From positions 1-64,000 of the forward strand of contig SLDX01000019.1 in NCBI GenBank assembly GCA_007125075.1: a DNA stretch of 64,000 bases, given 5' to 3'. The DNA comes from Desulfonatronospira sp. Lineage in GTDB: Bacteria; Desulfobacterota; Desulfovibrionia; Desulfovibrionales; Desulfonatronovibrionaceae. Both the position numbers and the translations under genes were made by a program. The notes beneath the pieces were generated by a model that was not told where the DNA came from, did no database searches, and was given only the letters and a program-made list of their open reading frames with translations. Each line of letters begins with the position of its first letter. Position 1 is the stretch's first letter. Shown here one piece after another: positions 1 through 7,886 of this stretch.

Positions 1-1
1 A

Positions 2-79
2 TGGTCGGGATGGCAGGATTCGAACCTGCGACCTCAGCGTCCCGAACGCTGCGCTCTAGCCAGACTGAGCCACATCCCG
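2..79 (-). tRNA. tRNA-Pro (CGG anticodon)
   Basis: Read on the minus strand this folds as a full cloverleaf. The acceptor stem CGGGATG pairs with CATCCCG, followed by discriminator A and an encoded CCA. The D arm is GCTC/GAGC, the anticodon stem CAGCG/CGCTG and the T arm GCAGG/CCTGC with TTCGAAT. The seven-base anticodon loop TTCGGGA places CGG at positions 34-36, which reads proline codon CCG. C as the first base is typical of bacterial tRNA-Pro. It stands alone at the window edge, divergent from the TPR gene. Confidence 0.96.
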
Positions 80-127
80 AATGTTTAAATTTAAATCAAG
101 ATAAGCAAAAAATCAATACTTAGAATA

Positions 128-694
128 GTGTTCAATGATAAATTTCAAGTTAATCAGTCCGGGAGCAGTCTGATAGATAAGAATCAAAACAAAAAGAAAA
201 AACTAAGCCGCCGGGAATTGTTCAGGAACCTGTTCAGTATCCGCAGCGAATCCCTGGAAGGAGAAGTCTCGGGAATCGATCCGGATATGATTTATGCTGA
301 CAGGCTCATGAAAAAAAGGGATTATCAAAGGGCTCTTGAGTATTACACCCTGCGGCTGGAGAAAGAACCCGGACATCTTGAGGCAATGCGCAATCTGGGC
401 TACTGCAGATTCAAGCTTGGTGAGCCTGAAAAAGCAATAGAGGCTTTTGAAAAGGTCTTGAGTCTGCGCCCCGGAGATAACGTAGCTCTTCTTTATCTGG
501 GTCTGATCAATGCATACCGGGGCAATGGAGAAGAAGCAGTGCGGCACTGGAAATCATACTTCAACATTCATAAGCCTCTGATACAAAGAGAAATCAACCT
601 TATTCTGGCCAGACATGAACGAGGCGACCGGCTGGATCCTCAGGAAATGGCCGATATGGTTGCCCGGGCAATGGAAAAGCAGAAGAGCCGCTAA
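128..694 (+). CDS. TPR-repeat protein, function unknown
   Basis: A 188-residue soluble protein. A basic, lysine-rich N-terminus (about residues 20-35, with SRRELFR) is followed by tetratricopeptide repeats from about residue 57 to 135 (AMRNLGYCRFKLGEPEKAIE, then ALLYLGLINAYRGNGEEAV). TPR arrays mediate protein-protein contacts, but the partner cannot be told from sequence. The SRRELF stretch resembles a twin-arginine motif, but no hydrophobic segment follows, so export is unlikely. The only upstream in-frame start is GTG at 128; the next methionine is at residue 54, inside the conserved part. No strong ribosome-binding site is visible. The stop codon lies in a long hairpin shared with the convergent gene. 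Confidence 0.75.
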   Translation: MFNDKFQVNQSGSSLIDKNQNKKKKLSRRELFRNLFSIRSESLEGEVSGIDPDMIYADRLMKKRDYQRALEYYTLRLEKEPGHLEAMRNLGYCRFKLGEPEKAIEAFEKVLSLRPGDNVALLYLGLINAYRGNGEEAVRHWKSYFNIHKPLIQREINLILARHERGDRLDPQEMADMVARAMEKQKSR

Positions 695-740
695 TTAGTT
701 TCCATCCGGAAAGTCGTTCTTTCCGGATGAAAACTAATTA
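692..740. terminator. Bidirectional hairpin terminator between convergent genes
   Basis: Two 22-base arms match as an inverted repeat at 21 of 22 positions, separated by the loop TCGTT. The arms start TAATTAGTTT and end in CCGGAAAG. The outer A/T tracts give a U-rich tail in both directions, and the stop codons of both convergent genes fall inside the arms. This is the expected form of a shared rho-independent terminator. Confidence 0.85.
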
Positions 741-1240
741 TCCTTCTGCGATCCAGGATGGCTGGGCATCACGTTCTGGGCATCCAGGGTCAGCCCGATT
801 TCCCGGGCGCTTTCGCTTTTTTTCCACTCATCAAAGATCTCCAGCCACTTCTCAAAATCAAGAACTTTTTTATCCAGCTGATCTTCATGCAGTGAAACCC
901 AGGTGTTATACAGTTGAATTTCCGTCTTGAAAATCCTGTTGTCCAGTATCCTTGGCACAAGTCCAATTTCATAGACCTTGCCGTCAAATTCATCCATAAT
1001 GTGATCCGCAATCGCCTTGCGGCAAAGTTCCGGGTTGATCTCCTTATGATTGAGCGAACCAGCCAGTCTGGACAGATGTCCATATTCTTTTTCTAATCTT
1101 TCCAGCATCTGATCATCCAGATCCAGGGACAGCTTGCCTTCATTGTCCTGGATAAAATAGAAGCGAAGCCAAAGTTCAAACTTGAAAACTCTGGACAAGG
1201 ATTGTATGGCTTCGCTGGTTTTATTTTTTTTGTTTTGCAT
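734..1240 (-). CDS. Conserved-looking hypothetical protein, 168 aa
   Basis: I do not recognise the family. The protein is acidic, rich in charged residues and predicted helical, with no membrane segment, signal peptide or cysteine pair. Tryptophans and hydrophobics are spread through the middle (FELWLRFYFIQ, YNTWVSL, KWLEIFDEWKK), as in a folded globular protein rather than a shadow ORF. The ORF track starts four codons earlier at TTG. The ATG at 1240 is preferred because GGAG sits six bases before it and overlaps that TTG. It is convergent with the TPR gene. The long AT-rich spacer upstream probably holds its promoter. No function is inferred. Confidence 0.7.
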   Translation of the reverse strand: MQNKKNKTSEAIQSLSRVFKFELWLRFYFIQDNEGKLSLDLDDQMLERLEKEYGHLSRLAGSLNHKEINPELCRKAIADHIMDEFDGKVYEIGLVPRILDNRIFKTEIQLYNTWVSLHEDQLDKKVLDFEKWLEIFDEWKKSESAREIGLTLDAQNVMPSHPGSQKDN

Positions 1241-1603
1241 GTTAATCTCCAAATGAAGCGTTATAAAAAAATGTTATGTCCCGTAAAAATTTAATCCAGC
1301 TTAGAATGTTGCAGAAAAAAAAATTTTAGCAGGAGAAATGCAAAAAAGGTATCAAATTTTCAATTTTCAGGGTTATGAGCAAAAGTTTGCATATGTAAAA
1401 CCCGTAATTAGTTTAATGGTTTGTTTAAAAGAAATAATTATAAATTGCAACTCTAAAATTTTGATGTAATTTATGATTGACAATATTTATTTGCTTAATT
1501 ATTTTTATATTAATTTTGTGGTTAAATAAAAAGGTACTATTAATACTTATTACATCATTCCGGCCAAAGAACTTAAAGAGCCGGATACCTGTTGGAGGTA
1601 GAA
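1241..1603. other. AT-rich intergenic spacer
   Basis: This 363-base gap between two divergent genes has long A/T runs and no ORF with a ribosome-binding site. It contains one good sigma-70 promoter candidate toward the MucR-like gene (listed separately). It must also hold the promoter of the minus-strand hypothetical gene, which I could not place. No RNA gene is recognised. Confidence 0.6.
1477..1505 (+). promoter_or_regulatory. Candidate sigma-70 promoter for MucR-like gene
   Basis: A perfect -35 hexamer TTGACA at 1477-1482 is followed after 17 bases by TATTTT (4 of 6 to TATAAT) at 1500-1505. It lies about 100 bases before the ATG at 1604. Because the surrounding DNA is very AT-rich, chance matches are easy, so confidence is limited. 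Confidence 0.45.
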
Positions 1604-2002
1604 ATGGAAAATTACGTAAAACAGGCTCTTGAAATAGTCAAAGCTCAGGCAAGTGTGCGCAATATGACTGAGGAAGAAATAAATTCCATGATCAAGACTC
1701 TTACTCAGGGCATTAAGAGCGTTGCTGATCAAGAACTGGAAAAAGAAGAACAGCCTGTTGAGCCTGCTATAGATCCCAAAAAAGCAATTAAGGAAAAAAG
1801 CATTGTCTGTCTTGAGTGCAACAAATCATTCAAGGTTCTGACCAAGAAACATCTGGCAGCCCATAATCTTACACCCGAAGAATACAAGGCTAAATGGGGC
1901 TATAAAAAGAATGCTTCTCTTGTGGCCAAAAGTCTGGCCAGGGAACGGCGGAAAAAAATGCAGGACATGCGGCTCTGGGAGAAACGCAGGAAGGCACAGT
2001 AG
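1604..2002 (+). CDS. MucR/Ros-family zinc-finger transcriptional regulator
   Basis: A 132-residue protein whose C-terminal half has the MucR/Ros fold. It begins with CLECNKSFKVL, a Cys-x2-Cys, then has KKHLAAHNLTPEEYKAKWG, giving the histidines of a single Cys2His2-like finger, and ends in a basic ARERRKKMQ helix. This family binds AT-rich DNA and represses surface, stress or metabolic genes. The N-terminal half is acidic and helical, probably for oligomerisation. The ORF track starts at TTG 1592, but that TTG is part of the GGAGG ribosome-binding site, so ATG 1604 is the start. The AT-rich promoter region would suit autoregulation, which is inferred. The target genes are unknown. Confidence 0.88.
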   Translation: MENYVKQALEIVKAQASVRNMTEEEINSMIKTLTQGIKSVADQELEKEEQPVEPAIDPKKAIKEKSIVCLECNKSFKVLTKKHLAAHNLTPEEYKAKWGYKKNASLVAKSLARERRKKMQDMRLWEKRRKAQ

Positions 2003-2059
2003 AGCGCTGTTATCTTTAGTTGGCAGCAATTTCGGCGCAAGAGAAATGCTTTCTTTTCT

Positions 2060-2189
2060 GCCTGACCTCGATCACTGGTCAGGCGGGTAATTCAGATTTA
2101 ACTTTCTAAAGTACAGAACGTCAGGTCCTGCTTGCGCAAAGCATGTACAAGCCATGATGCCGCAAGCAGAACGTTCTGAACAAGACCTG
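2060..2189. other. Structured spacer with nested inverted repeats
   Basis: Between the convergent MucR-like and copper-chaperone-like genes lies a dense set of inverted repeats. GCCTGACC pairs with GGTCAGGC (2060-2084). CTGCTTGCG pairs with CGCAAGCAG (2128-2136 and 2161-2169). CAGGTC pairs with GACCTG (2122-2127 and 2184-2189). There is also a 12-base perfect palindrome CAGAACGTTCTG at 2167-2178. The last stem is followed by CCCTTTT. This may be termination structure for both genes or a small RNA; sequence alone does not decide. Confidence 0.4.
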
Positions 2190-2194
2190 CCCTT

Positions 2195-2395
2195 TTATCC
2201 GCTTACTTTATAGCCAGTCTGGCGAACTGTTTCCCTGACCAATTCCATATCAACCTCCGGTTCGGCGTCAAAAGCAACTTCCTTGTCCTCCAGGCTTACC
2301 CGGACATTGGTTATTCCCGGCAGAGCATTAAGGGCATTAGTGACAGTATTCGCGCAGTGCTGACAGGACATTCCTTCTACCTTGATCTTTTTCAT
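2195..2395 (-). CDS. Heavy-metal-associated (CopZ-like) metal chaperone
   Basis: A 66-residue single HMA domain with the metal-binding loop GMSCQHC near the N-terminus (residues 8-14) and the conserved G-I-x-x-V-x-V and TGY elements later. Free HMA proteins bind Cu(I) or a similar soft metal through the two cysteines and hand it to P-type ATPases or regulators. A strong AGGAGG lies before the ATG. It is not next to a metal-transporting ATPase here, so the partner and the metal are unknown. It converges on the MucR-like gene and diverges from pdxJ. Confidence 0.9.
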   Translation of the reverse strand: MKKIKVEGMSCQHCANTVTNALNALPGITNVRVSLEDKEVAFDAEPEVDMELVRETVRQTGYKVSG

Positions 2396-2602
2396 ATTTT
2401 CCTCCTATAATAAAAATAATGCTTTATACTATCGCAGCAGTCAAGCAGAAACTAAGTCTTTCGCAGTGTTCAGTTAATAGCTTGACTTTTTAAATTGCAT
2501 AAGAAAAGATAAAATTTTATGTAGTATTGTCTGTTTAAGAACAATATTTTTGTTCAATTTTTTAGGGTCCATAACAAGAGCCAGAATTATCAGGAGAAGA
2601 AT

Positions 2603-3328
2603 ATGCCGGTTTTGGTTGTAAATGTGGATCACGTGGCCACCATCAGGCAGGCGCGTATGGGCAGGGAGCCTGAGCCCGTTGCTGCCGCCCAGCTTTGCGA
2701 GTTTGGCGGAGCACAGGGCATAATAGTTCATTTGCGCGAAGATCGAAGGCACATTCAGGATAGAGATCTTGAGATGCTTAAAGCCACCATCGGACTCAAT
2801 CTGCATCTGGAGATGGCCGCAATTTCAGAAATGCAGGACATTGCCCTGAAAACCTCTCCGCATATGATCTGTCTGGTCCCGGAAAAAAGAGAAGAGTTGA
2901 CTACTGAAGGCGGCCTTGAGTGCAAAGGACGCGAACAATTCCTCAGGGACTATCTGGCCCCGTTCAGGGATGGGCTCATTCATACCAGCCTTTTCATAGA
3001 CGCCGACAAGTATCAGATTGATGCCGCAGCCGAGGCAGGGACTGAGTACGTCGAAATACATACAGGTCATTATGCCGATGCCGGGGATCCTGTAACAAGG
3101 CAGAACGAACTGGAGAAGATCATCGCAGGCATTGATCACGCGCTTTCTCTGGGACTGAAGGTTAATCTAGGGCATGGTCTTAATTATCAAAATATATTTG
3201 CTTTTGCCAGGATGCCGGGCATAAAAGAGTATTCAATCGGTCACTCGATTGTCTCCAGAGCGGTTATGGTGGGTATGGCCAGGGCTGTTGAGCAGATGGC
3301 CGTTATAATCCGCGGCTTTGTGGATTAA
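2603..3328 (+). CDS. pdxJ: Pyridoxine 5'-phosphate synthase
   Basis: PdxJ condenses 1-deoxy-D-xylulose 5-phosphate with 3-amino-2-oxopropyl phosphate to form pyridoxine 5'-phosphate in de novo vitamin B6 synthesis. The 241-residue length matches the family. Family signatures are present in order: [13 protein letters not shown] at the N-terminus, [13 protein letters not shown] near 45, TEGGL near 100, HTGHYAD near 152, GHGLNY near 195 and IGHSIVSRA near 217. GGAGAA sits before the ATG. It opens a plus-strand block followed by acpS, the common bacterial pdxJ-acpS pairing. Confidence 0.97.
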   Translation: MPVLVVNVDHVATIRQARMGREPEPVAAAQLCEFGGAQGIIVHLREDRRHIQDRDLEMLKATIGLNLHLEMAAISEMQDIALKTSPHMICLVPEKREELTTEGGLECKGREQFLRDYLAPFRDGLIHTSLFIDADKYQIDAAAEAGTEYVEIHTGHYADAGDPVTRQNELEKIIAGIDHALSLGLKVNLGHGLNYQNIFAFARMPGIKEYSIGHSIVSRAVMVGMARAVEQMAVIIRGFVD

Positions 3329-3418
3329 GGCAACTCATCTGTAAAAATTGATTTTGTTCCAAAGACTTATGAATAGTCCCTTTTTCTTAATGTATGTAAA
3401 CCGCGTGTCAGTACTGGC

Positions 3419-3790
3419 GTGATCGTCGGCCTGGGCATTGATGTGGTGGAGCTGGACCGGGTGAAGACTGCATATGAAAAATTCCGCATTCGATTCGTGA
3501 GCAGGATTCTGACCCAACGTGAAGCCCAATTATTGCCTGAAAGTCCAGTTGCTTATCTGGCTTCCAGATTTGCGGCCAAGGAGGCGGGAGTAAAAGCTCT
3601 GGGCACCGGTTTTTCACAGGGGATCACCTTAAAGCACCTGGAAATAGCAAGAGGCAAGAGCGGGCCGGTCCGGCTTATTTTTACAGGTCCTGCCCGGGAC
3701 AGATTCGAGTTTCTTGGAGGCCGAAGAGTTCATCTAAGCATTAGTCACGGACGCGATACCGCAGTCGCTGTGGTTATTTTGGAAAGATAG
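3419..3790 (+). CDS. acpS: Holo-[acyl-carrier-protein] synthase
   Basis: AcpS moves the 4'-phosphopantetheine arm of CoA onto apo-ACP, activating fatty-acid synthesis. At 123 residues it is full length. GIDVVELDRV near the N-terminus holds the Mg-binding Asp, FAAKEAGVKALGTGF (about 53-67) holds the catalytic Glu/Lys helix, and HLSISHGRD lies near the C-terminus. The start is GTG at 3419, directly giving the conserved IVGLGID. It lies about 90 bases after pdxJ and 30 bases before nnr, so co-transcription is likely. Confidence 0.96.
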   Translation: MIVGLGIDVVELDRVKTAYEKFRIRFVSRILTQREAQLLPESPVAYLASRFAAKEAGVKALGTGFSQGITLKHLEIARGKSGPVRLIFTGPARDRFEFLGGRRVHLSISHGRDTAVAVVILER

Positions 3791-3820
3791 ACCACTAACC
3801 AACAAAGCAGGAGTTTTGTT

Positions 3821-5398
3821 ATGTACCTGCCTCTGCCCACACCAGAGGAAATGGCCGCATGGGATCAAAAGTCCAGCCATGATTTCGGTCTGTGGCCGGA
3901 AATCCTCATGGAGAACGCCAGCCGGGAAGCCTTTAGAATGATCAAGCGCAAGATCGCCGACCTGCCCGGACGCTCAGCCCTGGTTTTTGCCGGATCCGGC
4001 AACAACGGAGGGGATGCCTTTGCCCTGGCCAGACATTTGTGGAACCATGACGTCAAGGTCATGATTCTGCATTCCAAAAGATTAAAAGAGTATAAAGGTG
4101 CTGCAGGCTATCATCTCTCCCTGCTTAGAAGCCTGGATATCCCCCATACCTATCTTTATGAATACAACCTGGATTTTTTAAAGGGAGTGGATATAATAGT
4201 TGACGGTCTTCTGGGTACTGGTTTTCGAGGAGAACTGCGTGAGGGCTATGATCAATGGATCAAAGCCATAAATAAGCTGGGAAGGAAAAGCTACATTGTC
4301 TCCCTGGATATACCTTCCGGTATCGATGGAATAACCGGCAAGCCGAGTCCTGTTGCAGTCATGGCCGATGATACCATTGCCTTTGAAGAAGCCAAGATCG
4401 GTCTGTTTCAGCCCGAAGCCAGACAATATGTGGGTTGTCTGAACATAGCCAAAATAGGCATTCCCCAGAAAATAAAAAGGGAAAATCCTCCTGTGCATTA
4501 TGCTCTGGATATTGATGTACTGAGTCTGCTCGATTTTCCCAAAAAAAACATGCATAAGAAAGAAAACGGACATGTGCTGGTTCTGGGTGGCTCCCAGGCT
4601 CTTTCCGGAGCCGCGGTCCTGGCCTGTATGGGAGCCTTGAGAGCCGGTTCAGGACTGGTAACCCTTGGCTGTCCCGCTGGTCTGGTCCGTGAAATCAGAA
4701 GCGGATGGCCGGAGATAATGACCTTGCCTCTTGGTGACAGCCCGGACTGGAATAAAGATATGCTCGCCCGCTTAAAAGAGGAATTGCCCCGGTTCGATTC
4801 CGTGGTCATAGGCCCTGGAATGGGGCGCAAAGAGAATGTGCTTGAGTTTATCAGGGGATATCTGGATTATGTTCATCCCAGGACCTTGTTTGACGCGGAT
4901 GCCCTGTACTGGCTGGCCCAGGATGAATCATTGCTTCGCGCCCTTTCCGAGCATAAGGAAGTAGTGTTGACTCCCCATCCTGGGGAGCTGGCCAGATTTT
5001 ACGGTATCTCTGCGAAGGAGATCAACACGGACCGATGTCATTACGCCAGGGAGTTTACTTCCAAATATAAATTTAATCTGGTCCTTAAGGGTGCATGCAC
5101 CATAATCTTCGGAAATGACCAGCATTTCTACATATCGCCTTTTGCAGTCCCCAATCTGGCTGTGGGAGGTTCCGGCGATGTTCTCTCCGGTGTGATCGCA
5201 AGCCTTATGGGCAGAAAAATGAGCACCCTGAATGCCACTAATCTGGGGGTTTACTGGCATGGTCTGGCAGGCAAGGAACTGGAAAAGAAATATCCTTTCC
5301 TGGGCAATCTGGCCAGAGAAATCGCCGAGTCCCTGCCCGCAGTAATGGCCAGGTTCAAAGAAGAAATCCGTGAATGCGATTCTCAGATATTCTGGTAA
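3821..5398 (+). CDS. nnr: Bifunctional NAD(P)H-hydrate epimerase/dehydratase
   Basis: Repairs NADHX and NADPHX, the hydrated damage products of NAD(P)H. The N-terminal YjeF_N domain (about 1-215) epimerises R and S forms: GSGNNGGDAFALAR, DGLLGTGF and DIPSGIDG are present. The C-terminal ribokinase-like domain (about 240-515) is the ADP-dependent dehydratase: GGSQALSGAA, VIGPGMG, LTPHPGELARF and GGSGDVLSGV are visible. At 525 residues it is the usual fused form. GGAG precedes the ATG. Its place after acpS is typical. Confidence 0.96.
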   Translation: MYLPLPTPEEMAAWDQKSSHDFGLWPEILMENASREAFRMIKRKIADLPGRSALVFAGSGNNGGDAFALARHLWNHDVKVMILHSKRLKEYKGAAGYHLSLLRSLDIPHTYLYEYNLDFLKGVDIIVDGLLGTGFRGELREGYDQWIKAINKLGRKSYIVSLDIPSGIDGITGKPSPVAVMADDTIAFEEAKIGLFQPEARQYVGCLNIAKIGIPQKIKRENPPVHYALDIDVLSLLDFPKKNMHKKENGHVLVLGGSQALSGAAVLACMGALRAGSGLVTLGCPAGLVREIRSGWPEIMTLPLGDSPDWNKDMLARLKEELPRFDSVVIGPGMGRKENVLEFIRGYLDYVHPRTLFDADALYWLAQDESLLRALSEHKEVVLTPHPGELARFYGISAKEINTDRCHYAREFTSKYKFNLVLKGACTIIFGNDQHFYISPFAVPNLAVGGSGDVLSGVIASLMGRKMSTLNATNLGVYWHGLAGKELEKKYPFLGNLAREIAESLPAVMARFKEEIRECDSQIFW

Positions 5399-5478
5399 GC
5401 CCTGTGAGCTTTACAGGCACATGACAATAAAGAACTTCAGTTCCCCGGTGAGCTGTCTGGAAAATTAAGAGGGTTTAC

Positions 5479-5931
5479 ATGACCATTGCTGAAGATATTA
5501 TGACCACTGACTGCATCACAGTGCATCCGGAAACGGATATATCCGAAGCTGCAAGGCTTCTTCTTGAGGAAAATATAAACGGCATACCAGTGGTGGACCA
5601 GGATAACAGGCTGGTCGGAATCATCTGTCAAAGCGATCTGGTGGCCATGCAGATGAAGATCCCTCTGCCTTCGATGTTTACCCTTCTGGACAGCCTGGTT
5701 CCCTTGGCCTCCATGTCCCGGGTAGACAGGGAAATCAGAAAAATCACCGCCGCACGGGTAGAGGATGCCATGACTCCCGAACCTCTTGCAGTAACCAGGG
5801 ATACGCCGTTAGAAGAACTTGCGCAGATAATGGTGGACAAAAAATTCCACACCCTGCCCGTGGTGGAGAACAAAAAGCTGTTGGGTGTGGTGGGTAAGGC
5901 TGATGTGCTAAAGACGCTGCTTAAGGAATAA
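5479..5931 (+). CDS. Tandem CBS-domain protein
   Basis: A 150-residue protein made almost entirely of two CBS domains, about residues 8-58 (MTTDCITVHPETDI, then NGIPVVDQDNRLVGII) and about 90-148 (AMTPEPLAVTRDT, then HTLPVVENKKLLGVVG). Such Bateman modules bind adenosine nucleotides and sense energy state, but stand-alone copies rarely have a proven target. A GAGGG lies before the ATG. It sits between nnr and tsaE, about 80 bases after nnr and 56 before tsaE, and is probably co-expressed. No catalytic domain is attached. Confidence 0.9.
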   Translation: MTIAEDIMTTDCITVHPETDISEAARLLLEENINGIPVVDQDNRLVGIICQSDLVAMQMKIPLPSMFTLLDSLVPLASMSRVDREIRKITAARVEDAMTPEPLAVTRDTPLEELAQIMVDKKFHTLPVVENKKLLGVVGKADVLKTLLKE

Positions 5932-5987
5932 CATGCCCTTACCTATGTGCTTTTCTGCCTGAATTTCTGTTGTTTTAGGTATCCAGC

Positions 5988-6476
5988 GTGCAAAAAAAGA
6001 TCTCACTTTTTCTTCCAGACCAGAATGCCACCCTTGCCTTGGGCGGAAAGCTCGGCAGATTCCTCAGTTGCCGGACTGTGTATCCTGCGGTATTATTTCG
6101 AGGTGAGTTGGGAGCCGGCAAAACCACGATGATCCGGGGCATCGTCAGCGCCCTGCCCGGCGGGGATCAGGCCGAGATAAGCAGCCCCAGCTTCAATCTG
6201 GTGAATATATATCCTACCAGCCCCCAGACAGCCCATGTGGATCTGTACAGGCTGGGAGGAATGGATCTTGATGAGTTCGTTCAGGAGATTCTACTAAGTC
6301 AGGATATGCTCGTACTTGTGGAATGGAGCGAATATTTGAGTCCCGGGCTAACTCCTGCAGACAGAATTGAGGTTGCTCTCAGCTTTTCAGGGGAATCAAG
6401 AACTGCAGTTTTTTCTTTCCATGGGACAGGGGAAAAGTTTTCCATTTTGATAGAATATTCAGAGATTGAGGAGTGA
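5988..6476 (+). CDS. tsaE: tRNA t6A biosynthesis ATPase TsaE
   Basis: TsaE is the ATPase that drives the TsaB-TsaD complex in making N6-threonylcarbamoyladenosine at position 37 of ANN-decoding tRNAs. The P-loop FRGELGAGKTT occurs near residue 45, followed by the family motif SSPSFNLVNIYP and HVDLYRL, with VEWSEYL toward the C-terminus. Length 162 is normal. The start is GTG at 5988. Its partner tsaB is also in this window (26.8 kb, minus strand). It lies 9 bases before lysC, so co-transcription is near certain. Confidence 0.95.
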   Translation: MQKKISLFLPDQNATLALGGKLGRFLSCRTVYPAVLFRGELGAGKTTMIRGIVSALPGGDQAEISSPSFNLVNIYPTSPQTAHVDLYRLGGMDLDEFVQEILLSQDMLVLVEWSEYLSPGLTPADRIEVALSFSGESRTAVFSFHGTGEKFSILIEYSEIEE

Positions 6477-6485
6477 TTAATAAAA

Positions 6486-7772
6486 ATGCGTGTTATAGTG
6501 CAAAAGTACGGAGGCAGCTCAGTAGCGGATCTTGAGCGCATGCTCAAGGTCAGGGAAAATGTGTTGAAAGCCCTGGACAAAGGTTACCGGGTCGTGGTCG
6601 TGCTTTCGGCCATTTACGGGGAAACAGACAGGCTTATCAACCTTGCCCGTTCCTGGTCCAAGCGTCCGGACAAATCAGAACTCGACGTTATTTTGTCCAC
6701 AGGAGAACAGATATCAGTTGCTCTTTTTGCCATGCTGCTCAAGGATTGCGGAGTAAAAGCCAGATCATTTCTGGGCTTTCAGATACCCATTCAAACCGAT
6801 CGCAGTTTTGGAATGGCCAGGATTCTGGATATTGAACATGAACATATCAAGCACATGCTTAAAGATTACGACGTTCTGGTGGTTGCCGGATTTCAGGGCT
6901 GCGATACTCAAAGGCGCATCACCACCCTGGGTCGGGGAGGCTCGGATACTTCTGCAGTAGCCCTGGCCGCGGTCCTGGACGCTGAATTATGCGAGATCTA
7001 TACCGATGTGGAAGGCGTATATACGACTGATCCGAATATCTGTTCCCAGGCCAGAAAAATGAACAAGATTGCTTATGATGAGATGCTGGAAATGGCCAGT
7101 ATGGGCGCCAAGGTGCTTCAGATACGTTCTGTGGAATTTGCCAAAAAGTATAACGTCCCGATACATGTCCGCTCCACTTTTTCGGACAATTCAGGGACTT
7201 ACGTCGTTCAGGAGGATAAGAGCATGGAAGCGGCAATGGTTTCCGGAATTGCTTATGATAAGGATCAAGCCAGGATCACCCTGGTGGATGTGGTCGACGC
7301 TCCAGGCACTGCCGCCGCCATTTTTGAGCCCATTTCCAGGGCCAATATCGTGGTGGACATGATAGTGCAGAACCCGAGCCGGCAAGGAGGCCGCACCGAT
7401 ATGACCTTTACTGTTCCCAAGAGCAGTATAGAGGATTCCTTGAACATACTTAAGAAGCTCAAGGACAAAATTGGGGCCAGAGAACTCCTGCATGATGCCA
7501 ATGTGGCCAAGGTCTCGGTCATAGGAGTGGGCATGCGCAATCATTCCGGGGTGGCGGCTATCGCATTTTCAGCTTTGAGAAAAGAAAATATCAATATTAT
7601 GATCATCAGCACCTCGGAAATAAAAATTTCCTGTCTGATAGAAGAGAAATACACAGAACTGGCAGTGCGCACCCTTCATGAAGCGTTCGGACTTGGCGAT
7701 GCTTACGATGCCAGCCTGAAAAAAGAAGAAGAAAGTCCGGCAACTACTGATCGTAGTCAGCCCTCAGAGTAA
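6486..7772 (+). CDS. lysC: Aspartate kinase with ACT domains
   Basis: Phosphorylates aspartate in the first step of the lysine, threonine, methionine and isoleucine pathways. The N-terminal kinase domain (about 1-230) has VQKYGGSSVAD, STGEQIS, TTLGRGGSDTSAVALA and YTDVEGVYTTDP. Two ACT-type regulatory repeats follow (about 265-405, including VIGVGMRNHSGVA), implying feedback control by an end product. The 428-residue length exceeds the common 405-410 because of an acidic, probably disordered tail. It is followed by cimA, fitting isoleucine and methionine supply. Confidence 0.97.
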   Translation: MRVIVQKYGGSSVADLERMLKVRENVLKALDKGYRVVVVLSAIYGETDRLINLARSWSKRPDKSELDVILSTGEQISVALFAMLLKDCGVKARSFLGFQIPIQTDRSFGMARILDIEHEHIKHMLKDYDVLVVAGFQGCDTQRRITTLGRGGSDTSAVALAAVLDAELCEIYTDVEGVYTTDPNICSQARKMNKIAYDEMLEMASMGAKVLQIRSVEFAKKYNVPIHVRSTFSDNSGTYVVQEDKSMEAAMVSGIAYDKDQARITLVDVVDAPGTAAAIFEPISRANIVVDMIVQNPSRQGGRTDMTFTVPKSSIEDSLNILKKLKDKIGARELLHDANVAKVSVIGVGMRNHSGVAAIAFSALRKENINIMIISTSEIKISCLIEEKYTELAVRTLHEAFGLGDAYDASLKKEEESPATTDRSQPSE

Positions 7773-7886
7773 AGGTCAAGAATGTTGAAAGAAGGCGGGC
7801 AGGTAAGAGACAGTAAGCCGGACATGCTTTTAATCCGGGTTTAAGCCGATAAAAATAACTGAATTTTTCAGTCAAAGCGAAAGGTT

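Noticed and set aside
128-694. Twin-arginine export signal in the first TPR protein (SRRELFR)
   Set aside because: No hydrophobic h-region follows the arginines.
5395-5430. Hairpin CCTGT/ACAGG after nnr as a terminator
   Set aside because: The stem is short and no T tract follows; the next gene is probably read through.
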